In this document: piece by piece, positions 1 through 5,122 of the stretch
Position numbering within the stretch: position 1 is the stretch's first letter
How the letters are laid out: each line of letters begins with the position of its first letter
Assembly: GCA_039819115.1 (NCBI GenBank)
Contig: JBCBST010000132.1
Coordinates: forward strand, 1-8,578
Reading direction: 5' to 3'
Source of the DNA: JBCBST01 sp039819115
Lineage (GTDB): Bacteria > Bacteroidota > Rhodothermia > Balneolales > Balneolaceae
DNA: 8,578 bases
Made by a program: the position numbers and the translations under genes
The notes under the pieces: generated by a model
The model's input: the letters and a program-made list of their open reading frames with translations, nothing else
Told to the model about the DNA's origin: nothing
Databases searched by the model: none

Positions 1-131
1 ACGGCTTCAGGAGCTTCGATTTCAGGAGTTTCCATTTCGGGTTGGTCCAGGTCAGCAGAGGTGACCGAAGCACATCCGAAAGAAAGGGTTACGATGGCAG
101 TGATAGCGAACAGAGACTTGAGCGTTTTCAT
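1..131 (-). CDS. Small putative lipoprotein, downstream tandem copy (3' end outside window)
   Basis: This is a partial gene: the ATG is at 131-129 and the frame is open to base 1, giving 43 full codons plus two bases. Every base from 1 to 131 is identical to 220-350, so the protein matches the first 43 residues of the neighbouring copy. It has a basic N-terminus (MKTLK), a hydrophobic stretch at residues 7-19 and a cysteine at 20 preceded by LSFG. That resembles a lipoprotein signal peptide, although the lipobox is loose. After the cysteine the chain is acidic and rich in Pro-Glu pairs. I do not recognise the family, so the function is unknown. It lies 36 bases downstream of the other copy on the same strand and has no obvious ribosome binding site or separate promoter, so it may be co-transcribed with that copy. 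Confidence 0.7.
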   Translation of the reverse strand, partial: MKTLKSLFAITAIVTLSFGCASVTSADLDQPEMETPEIEAPEA

Positions 132-167
132 GATAGTATGGGATAAAAATAGAGTGAGAGGATAGAA

Positions 168-350
168 TTACAGTTTAGGTCGTTCGATGATGGGCTTCAT
201 TCCGCCATCGCCTTCGAACACGGCTTCAGGAGCTTCGATTTCAGGAGTTTCCATTTCGGGTTGGTCCAGGTCAGCAGAGGTGACCGAAGCACATCCGAAA
301 GAAAGGGTTACGATGGCAGTGATAGCGAACAGAGACTTGAGCGTTTTCAT
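168..350 (-). CDS. Small putative lipoprotein, upstream tandem copy (complete, 60 aa)
   Basis: This complete gene encodes 60 residues. A signal-peptide-like N-terminus (residues 1-19) ends in a cysteine at 20, so the mature part would be about 41 residues, acidic and anchored by a lipid. Residues 31-44 hold three imperfect Pro-Glu repeats (PEMET, PEIEA, PEAV). The tail has a Gly-Asp-Gly-Gly stretch and ends in RPKL. The ATG at 350 is preferred over the one four codons upstream (362) because identity with the other copy begins exactly there and MKTLK is a typical signal-peptide start. The lipoprotein call is an inference from the N-terminus; the lipobox (S-F-G-C) departs from the usual L-x-G-C. 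No known family is recognised. The gene is divergent from the sigma factor gene, with about 315 bases between them. Confidence 0.72.
   Translation of the reverse strand: MKTLKSLFAITAIVTLSFGCASVTSADLDQPEMETPEIEAPEAVFEGDGGMKPIIERPKL
225..254. repeat. 15-bp imperfect tandem repeat inside the lipoprotein gene
   Basis: TTCAGGAGCTTCGAT (225-239) is followed directly by TTCAGGAGTTTCCAT (240-254), matching at 13 of 15 positions. The other lipoprotein copy holds the same pair at 6-35. The unit keeps the reading frame and encodes the Pro-Glu pentapeptide repeat, so copy-number change would lengthen or shorten the protein without a frameshift. Confidence 0.7.
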
Positions 351-665
351 AGCTAGAATCAATAGATATATTAATGGTTAAGTCTAAGAGAATTTTGTAA
401 TCAAGATGTTACAGCGTTTATTCTCAATAGCTTTTTTATTTACAATTTTTTGGTTAAAACAAAGAGTTTACATACTCCTGTTTGTTACAGGTAAAATCTA
501 AGGTTTGTTTTTTTTCTAAATCAAGTAAATATTAAAATTTGCTAATATTATAAGCGGTGGTGTATAAAACGGGGCTCATTTTTCTTTTTTATGATTCCAT
601 CTTCCTTTTATATTGGCGCTCAGTGGCTAACCTGGCTTTAATCATTTGCTAACAACCGACTTACT
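351..665. other. Divergent noncoding spacer between lipoprotein and sigma genes
   Basis: This is about 315 bases of AT-rich sequence with no credible gene on either strand. It must carry the promoters for the lipoprotein gene (leftward) and the sigma factor gene (rightward). I see no full match to the Bacteroidota promoter (TAnnTTTG at -7 with TTTG near -33); near-matches occur but are not convincing in such AT-rich DNA. A small perfect hairpin (CCTGT, loop TTGTT, ACAGG) lies at 477-491, and a run of eight T lies at 508-515. The right end carries the phased GCTAAC motifs described separately. Confidence 0.6.
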
Positions 666-674
666 TTGGCTAAC
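626..674 (+). promoter_or_regulatory. Three phased GCTAAC direct repeats at the start of the sigma gene (possible operator)
   Basis: GCTAAC occurs at 626-631, 648-653 and 669-674, with start-to-start spacings of 22 and 21 bases, close to two turns of B-DNA. The first and third share the longer string TGGCTAACC, and the middle one is TTTGCTAACAA. The third lies in codons 2-3 of the sigma factor gene. A variant, GCTAAT, lies at 541. Phased direct repeats over a start codon fit a protein-binding site or autoregulation, but this is inference from pattern alone. Confidence 0.3.
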
Positions 675-1229
675 CCCCGTGTAGACTATTCCGAACTTAT
701 CGATGCTATTCAAAATGGGGATAGTGTTACTATCAACGACCTGGTTCAGGAGGTTATACCACGGTTGCAAGATTATTTGATTGTTGTAATGAATGCAGAC
801 AGAAATGCGGCAGAAGAATGTGTGCAACAGGCTTTTCTTGATGTGTTTGAGCAGATCCGGAAGGATAAGATCAAGAATCATAAATACATCTTCAGCTATT
901 TAATCAAATCAAGTCGGCATGAATACCTGCGGTATCAGAAACGTCAACATCGTTTTGAATATGAAGAGCATGCAATGAATGAGCTCTATGAGCCAGAAGA
1001 GCAATACCAGCGGTTATTGGATAAAGAACGACAACGTTTTTTAGAAGAATGTTTAGAGGAGCTTCAGGATCATGCCAAGGCTTTCATCTCATACTTCATG
1101 GAAAACCCTGATGCCAGTACTGAAGAAGCTCAGGAAAAGTTTGATTTATCCAGTGCTAATGTGAGAACCCGTAAATCAAGAATATTGAACCGCTTACATC
1201 ACTGTTTTAAGCGAAAATCAAACGCTTAA
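666..1229 (+). CDS. RNA polymerase sigma factor, ECF type (sigma-70 family)
   Basis: The 187-residue protein has the size and layout of an ECF sigma factor, which directs RNA polymerase to a small set of promoters. The region 2-like part spans about residues 27-95: the segment AAEECVQQAFLDVFEQI (48-64) matches the conserved core-binding helix, and IFSYLIKSSRHEYLRYQKR (75-93) matches the -10 recognition helix. The region 4-like part spans about 125-182, with a helix-turn-helix ending in SSANVRTRKSRILNRL. The start is TTG at 666: an in-frame stop at 639-641 precedes it, and the next ATG would remove part of region 2. No Shine-Dalgarno motif is visible. The gene stands alone in this window: the next gene is convergent, and no anti-sigma factor (zinc-binding or membrane type) is present. 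Subgroup and target promoters are unknown. Confidence 0.85.
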   Translation: MANPRVDYSELIDAIQNGDSVTINDLVQEVIPRLQDYLIVVMNADRNAAEECVQQAFLDVFEQIRKDKIKNHKYIFSYLIKSSRHEYLRYQKRQHRFEYEEHAMNELYEPEEQYQRLLDKERQRFLEECLEELQDHAKAFISYFMENPDASTEEAQEKFDLSSANVRTRKSRILNRLHHCFKRKSNA

Positions 1230-1844
1230 TCAGAATCCTATCCTTAAAACTGATCCTGAAAACTCAATATTTTCTGTAAGCTTAATCAGAGCTGCTGAAT
1301 GTTTGCTGTGCAAGAGATAAAATCCAATATCAAAGAAAAAAAGAAAGGCCCCCTGCAAAATTATTGATTGACCAAACCCTTGCAGACGGTACGAATTCTT
1401 TCTGATTCCCCGTTCCCAAAGAAAAGCCCCAAGTCCTATATAACCTAGGTCTAACCCCATGTTAAGTAACAACAATTTGTCCAGATTTGAAGTTTTGGTT
1501 ATTGCTTCCTGAAGCGTAAGAGTTGTTGGATCAAAACTCATCAACGAATAGTAACTAAATCCAGCAATTCCAAGGTTTATGGCACCCCATCCAGCATTCA
1601 TCTGGTGAAAATAGCGCGTATTTGATGAGGTAAGCTGGCTCCCAAATGCTCCTGTCAGAATGTTTAATGTGGCCCATGTCCCGAGCACAATCATACCCGA
1701 TTGTTGTACTTCTTTGGACTTTTTTGTGGATAAATCAGCTTCAAAAAAAGAATTTTGAGCGTGTAACGCTTTTGGGGTAATGACCGAAAATATCACAAAA
1801 ACAGTAGGTATAGCTAACAAAAAAAGAGTGTAACGGATATTCAT
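1230..1844 (-). CDS. Membrane protein, DUF6992-like, last gene of the repair operon
   Basis: The protein has 204 residues. Residues 1-28 form a likely signal peptide or first membrane segment, ending ALHAQ. Hydrophobic segments follow at about 51-68, 85-103, 124-143 and 158-178, so it probably sits in the inner membrane with four or five spans. The recurring motifs GTWATLNI (55-62), YFHQMNAGWG (78-87), NMGLDLGYIGLG (128-139) and LQGFGQSIILQG (154-165) resemble the Bacteroidota family I know as DUF6992. That assignment is from memory and no function is established. The ATG overlaps the stop of pdeM by four bases (ATGA), so translation is probably coupled. Its TGA stop abuts the TAA stop of the convergent sigma gene with no base between them. 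A signal peptide followed by membrane spans is odd next to DNA-repair enzymes. Confidence 0.75.
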   Translation of the reverse strand: MNIRYTLFLLAIPTVFVIFSVITPKALHAQNSFFEADLSTKKSKEVQQSGMIVLGTWATLNILTGAFGSQLTSSNTRYFHQMNAGWGAINLGIAGFSYYSLMSFDPTTLTLQEAITKTSNLDKLLLLNMGLDLGYIGLGAFLWERGIRKNSYRLQGFGQSIILQGAFLFFFDIGFYLLHSKHSAALIKLTENIEFSGSVLRIGF

Positions 1845-2512
1845 TTAAGGATCATTTTTGGGTGTATGGGGAGTACATGATCTTCCGCAACAGCAAAGGT
1901 GTGTTCATTTTCTTTTGGTGAAATGAGATAGGAACCCGTAAAGGATCCAAAAGCGGGTAGTAGAACACGATGTTCCGTAAAAAGAAAACAGGGTACCCGC
2001 ACATATTGTCGGCCTTGTCCTTTTAAAAGTACAGCCGGGTGTATATGACCTTGAACCGGATGAAGGGAGGTGTGGGTTACTGGTGTGGCTTCGGTGTCGT
2101 GTACAAATACAAAGGGGTCTAATTCGATGGAATTGGAACAGGTCAGACCGATGCGCGAATAATCGCTTACATCGGCAATTTCGTGGTTACCCATTGTGAG
2201 AAGCATATCCACGGAGTTCCAGGAAGACCTCCAATAAGCAAATTCCTCCCATTCTTCATTTGGGTCACTATGGAACAGGTCTCCAAGAAAGATCAGACGG
2301 CCAGGTTTATACTGTTCGATGAGTGTAGATAACAGCCTCAGATTTGCATTATTTACCGTATCAGGTACCGGAATACCATGCTTTCTGAAATGTCCTGATT
2401 TACCAAGGTGTACATCTGCGACAATCAAGATGGATTCTGCCTTCCAGAGCAACGCTTTTTGAGAAAGTAATTCGAGTTCTTGACCTTTCCAGGTGAAGGA
2501 GTAGGTATTCAC
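1841..2512 (-). CDS. pdeM: Ligase-associated DNA damage response endonuclease PdeM (metallophosphoesterase)
   Basis: This 223-residue protein is a binuclear metallophosphoesterase of the PdeM type, predicted to incise DNA with manganese or a similar metal in the cytoplasm. The metal-binding motifs appear in order: D33-x-H35 in VADVHLGK, G77-D78 in FLGDLFHS, G108-N109-H110-E111 in TMGNHE, H138 in FVHD, and G155-H156-I157-H158 in QGHIHP. The length fits the family. The motif HFRKHGIPVP after the first metal site is also typical. The start is GTG at 2512; its first G is the last base of the helicase TAG stop (TAGTG), which argues for coupled translation. Related systems encode helicase, this nuclease, an ATP-dependent ligase and an exonuclease together. 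Here only helicase and nuclease are adjacent. The family assignment is firm; the substrate is inferred from relatives. Confidence 0.93.
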   Translation of the reverse strand: MNTYSFTWKGQELELLSQKALLWKAESILIVADVHLGKSGHFRKHGIPVPDTVNNANLRLLSTLIEQYKPGRLIFLGDLFHSDPNEEWEEFAYWRSSWNSVDMLLTMGNHEIADVSDYSRIGLTCSNSIELDPFVFVHDTEATPVTHTSLHPVQGHIHPAVLLKGQGRQYVRVPCFLFTEHRVLLPAFGSFTGSYLISPKENEHTFAVAEDHVLPIHPKMILK

Positions 2513-4977
2513 TAACGGATATGTTTTTCAAGTTGTTGAGTCATCTTTTTGATACGATCCAGAAGTTTTTCTGAGCTCATCTTTTCTCTGAGGCGGTCAA
2601 CCATTATTGGAAATGCATAGGGACTGAATCGTTCTACATTCAAGATACGAATCTTACCCTGTTTAATTTTTTCAAGAGCTTTTCTGAGCCTGACTTCATC
2701 TAACTGGTAAAATAACACCTCGTCGTAGGCCTGCTGGAGAAGGAGGTGTTCGGGTTCATATTCTGAGAATACATCAAAAAACAAACTGCTACTCATCTGA
2801 AGATGCTTGCTTTTACGTGCTTCGCCGGGAAAACCAACAAAGACAAGACCGGAAATCTGGGAAATCTCTCTGAACCGGCGTTTTGCCAGCTCTGTATCAT
2901 TTAAACTGGCCATAATATCAGGAACGAGGTTTTCCGGGGAAAAAAGTCCATCCTGTACCGCTTGCTCAATGGGTATTTCCTGGTCTGATAGCAGCTCAAA
3001 TCCATAGTCATTCATGGCGATTGAAAACGTAATGGGCATACTGCGTGATAAACGGTAAGCAATAAGAGACGACATTCCTTCATGTACATATCGTCCTTCG
3101 AAGGGATAAAAAAACACATGATATCCTTCCCGTGATTTGGTTTTTTCGATGAGGAATTCATCTTCATTTGGCAGGATAGACCATTTTTTCTGTACATCCA
3201 GAATGGGTTGTATTACAGTCAGTTCCTCATCATTCGACGTACCATCAATAGCTTCTCTCATTTTGCGGCGCAGAATGGTGGTCATGTTTGACGAAAGTGA
3301 CATACGGCCACCCATCCAGCTCGGTGTTTTTGCCTTTGTTCCCTTTGTACGTTTTACAAAGGCAGTCATATCTTTGATCTTAACCAATTCCAGGATTCTA
3401 CCGGAAAACCAGAACTTATCTCCCGGGTTTAGCTGCGATAAAAACCATTCTTCCACTGACCCCAGGTTACCACCGCTCATATACTTTACCCGCAGCATTG
3501 CATCACTGGCTATGGTACCAATCGTCATGCGATGCCGTCGTGCAATGGAACGGTTGGTTACTTTGTATAGTCCGTCCTCCATTTTGTCTACACGTTGGTA
3601 TTCCGGGTACCGACCCAATGATTTGCCTCCAACCGTTATAAATTCGAGGATGGATGTCCATTCCTCCGGAGTAAGGGTTTGATATGCGAAGGTAGAAACG
3701 ACTTCCGGGTATATGTCGTCTGGATAAAACCCATCAGAAACAGCAAGTGTGACGAGGTACTGTATAAGTACATCATAAGGTTTGAGGATTGGAGGGCGAC
3801 TCTCCATCTCACGTTCATCTATGGCTGATTTCAGTGCAGCTGCCTCAATCAACTCCAGGGCATGAGTCGGGACAAAGAAAATCTTACTGGTAGCATCCGG
3901 ACGATGACCACTCCGCCCCGCGCGTTGAAGGAACCGGGCCACCCCTTTAGGACTACCAACCTGCACGACGGTATCAACCGGTCGGAAATCAACTCCTAAG
4001 TCTAAACTGGATGTACAAACCACCGCTTTTAGTGATCCTTCATGAAGGGCAGCTTCCACCCATTCTCTAACTTTGCGATCCAGTGCGCCATGATGAATGG
4101 CAAGTGAGCCGGCCAGGTCGGGACGAACTTCCAGGATTTTCTGGAACCATAGTTCAGATTGTGCCCTCGTATTGGTAAAGACGAGGGTGGAATGGTGCTG
4201 ATCAATGACCGGTAAGACCTTTTCAAGTAAGTTCAACCCTAAATGTCCATACCAGGGAAACGTTTCAACATCGTCTGGCAGAATGGAATGAATTTGCAGG
4301 TTCTTTTTGATGTCTGCCTTAACAATGGTGGTTTTATCCGGATCATAGTCTGAGCCCAGTAATACTTCCAGTGCTTCCTGGAGGTTGCCGATAGTAGCTG
4401 AAATCCCCCAAACGGATAGGTTTGGTCGTAAAGCACGCAAGCGGGAGAGTGCCAGTTCAGTTTGAATGCCCCGTTTCGACCCAAGAAGCTCATGCCATTC
4501 ATCAATGACGATGGCATCCAGATTTCTGAAGTGCCGGATGTTATCCTTTTGGGCCAGAAGTACATGTATACTTTCCGGTGTGGTAAGTAATACTTCCGGC
4601 ATGCGCCTGTTTTGCTTTTGTTTTTCTGCGGTCGATACGTCTCCTGTCCGGCGACCAACTTCCCAGGGGATATTCATCTCATTAAGAGAAGTCTGTATTG
4701 CACTTTGAATGTCTTTTGCGAGGGCCCGAAGTGGAGTAACCCACAATACGCGAAGTCCGTTTTTTGTTTTTTGAGTATACGTGTCGGGATGCTGATCCAC
4801 CCAGCGAATTACATTGGGCATCCATAACGCGTAGGTCTTACCACTACCGGTAGGTGCATTGAGAAGGCCGTTCTTTCCGGAAAGAACCCTGTTCCAGCAT
4901 TCTTCCTGGAAGGGGAATGTGTTCCATCCTTTAGAAGAGAACCACTCATTAACTACGGAATAGCCTTTGCCAGTCAT
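2512..4977 (-). CDS. Ligase-associated DNA damage response DEXH box helicase (Lhr-Core family)
   Basis: This 821-residue superfamily 2 helicase of the Lhr-Core type is expected to translocate 3' to 5' on single-stranded DNA using ATP. Visible motifs: a Q-motif-like FPFQEECW (21-28), Walker A APTGSGKT (41-48), TPLRAL (81-86), TTPES (132-136), the DEXH box DEWH (159-162), SAT (193-195), FTNTR (267-271), SLDLGVDF (324-331) and the arginine-finger motif QRAGRSGH (351-358). The remaining 450 or so residues correspond to the winged-helix and C-terminal domains of the family. Length is normal and there is no frameshift. It is the first gene of a minus-strand operon with pdeM and a membrane protein. 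The ATG at 4977 has no Shine-Dalgarno motif. The family's usual partners, a DNA ligase and an exonuclease, are not upstream; acs is divergent there instead. Confidence 0.95.
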   Translation of the reverse strand: MTGKGYSVVNEWFSSKGWNTFPFQEECWNRVLSGKNGLLNAPTGSGKTYALWMPNVIRWVDQHPDTYTQKTKNGLRVLWVTPLRALAKDIQSAIQTSLNEMNIPWEVGRRTGDVSTAEKQKQNRRMPEVLLTTPESIHVLLAQKDNIRHFRNLDAIVIDEWHELLGSKRGIQTELALSRLRALRPNLSVWGISATIGNLQEALEVLLGSDYDPDKTTIVKADIKKNLQIHSILPDDVETFPWYGHLGLNLLEKVLPVIDQHHSTLVFTNTRAQSELWFQKILEVRPDLAGSLAIHHGALDRKVREWVEAALHEGSLKAVVCTSSLDLGVDFRPVDTVVQVGSPKGVARFLQRAGRSGHRPDATSKIFFVPTHALELIEAAALKSAIDEREMESRPPILKPYDVLIQYLVTLAVSDGFYPDDIYPEVVSTFAYQTLTPEEWTSILEFITVGGKSLGRYPEYQRVDKMEDGLYKVTNRSIARRHRMTIGTIASDAMLRVKYMSGGNLGSVEEWFLSQLNPGDKFWFSGRILELVKIKDMTAFVKRTKGTKAKTPSWMGGRMSLSSNMTTILRRKMREAIDGTSNDEELTVIQPILDVQKKWSILPNEDEFLIEKTKSREGYHVFFYPFEGRYVHEGMSSLIAYRLSRSMPITFSIAMNDYGFELLSDQEIPIEQAVQDGLFSPENLVPDIMASLNDTELAKRRFREISQISGLVFVGFPGEARKSKHLQMSSSLFFDVFSEYEPEHLLLQQAYDEVLFYQLDEVRLRKALEKIKQGKIRILNVERFSPYAFPIMVDRLREKMSSEKLLDRIKKMTQQLEKHIR

Positions 4978-5122
4978 CAGATAAGGGGAAGGGGGTTACA
5001 GCATGGGTACACAAAGAATTGTATAGGGCCATTCGTTCATTTTGAGTTGATTAACAATGGACTTGCTTATCCGCATAAAAAATCACAACATCCAACGCAT
5101 TATAATAAACGGGAAATCTGGA
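4978..5122. promoter_or_regulatory. Divergent intergenic region between the repair operon and acs
   Basis: This spacer of about 145 bases must hold promoters for the leftward helicase operon and for acs. TCATTTTG at 5037-5044 matches the Bacteroidota -7 element TAnnTTTG at all but one position, with a TTG at 5019-5021 that is closer than the usual -33 spacing. TATAAT at 5101-5106 also looks like a -10 box, but no partner -35 is seen. Neither is secure. A G-rich stretch (AGGGGAAGGGGG) lies near 4984-4995, just upstream of the helicase start. Confidence 0.3.

Larger units (their letters stand above)
1..350. repeat. Tandem direct duplication, 131 bp identical at 219 bp offset
   Basis: Bases 1-131 and 220-350 are identical, with an offset of 219. 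Identity stops on the right exactly after the start codon of each lipoprotein copy (132 is g, 351 is a). If this is a simple tandem duplication, the unit is 132-350 and its twin would extend about 88 bases left of the window. Zero mismatches suggest a recent event or gene conversion. An assembly artefact is possible but unlikely, because the sequences flanking the two start codons differ. Confidence 0.9.

Noticed and set aside
187..381. Plus-strand open frame antisense to the lipoprotein gene
   Set aside because: It mirrors the duplicated lipoprotein gene, and its sequence looks like no protein family. The minus-strand frame has a signal peptide and is the better call.
477..515. Hairpin CCTGT-TTGTT-ACAGG followed by a T8 run, possible terminator
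   Set aside because: The stem is only five pairs, the T-run begins 17 bases after it, and no plus-strand gene lies upstream that would need a terminator here.
642..881. Minus-strand open frame of 79 codons across the sigma gene start
   Set aside because: It is antisense to sigma region 2, which is clearly conserved, and shows no motifs of its own.
3137..3682. Plus-strand open frame of 181 codons inside the helicase gene
   Set aside because: It lies opposite a well-conserved helicase domain, has no recognisable motif, and has the serine/arginine-rich look of an antisense shadow.
4239..4658. Minus-strand open frame of 139 codons in another frame of the helicase
   Set aside because: It is an out-of-frame shadow of the helicase ATPase core, whose own frame holds all expected motifs.
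5057..5122. N-terminal 22-residue extension of Acs from the first ATG
   Set aside because: The AT-rich segment does not resemble Acs N-termini, and the ATG at 5123 fits the family length. It is kept as a possible alternative, not the main call.
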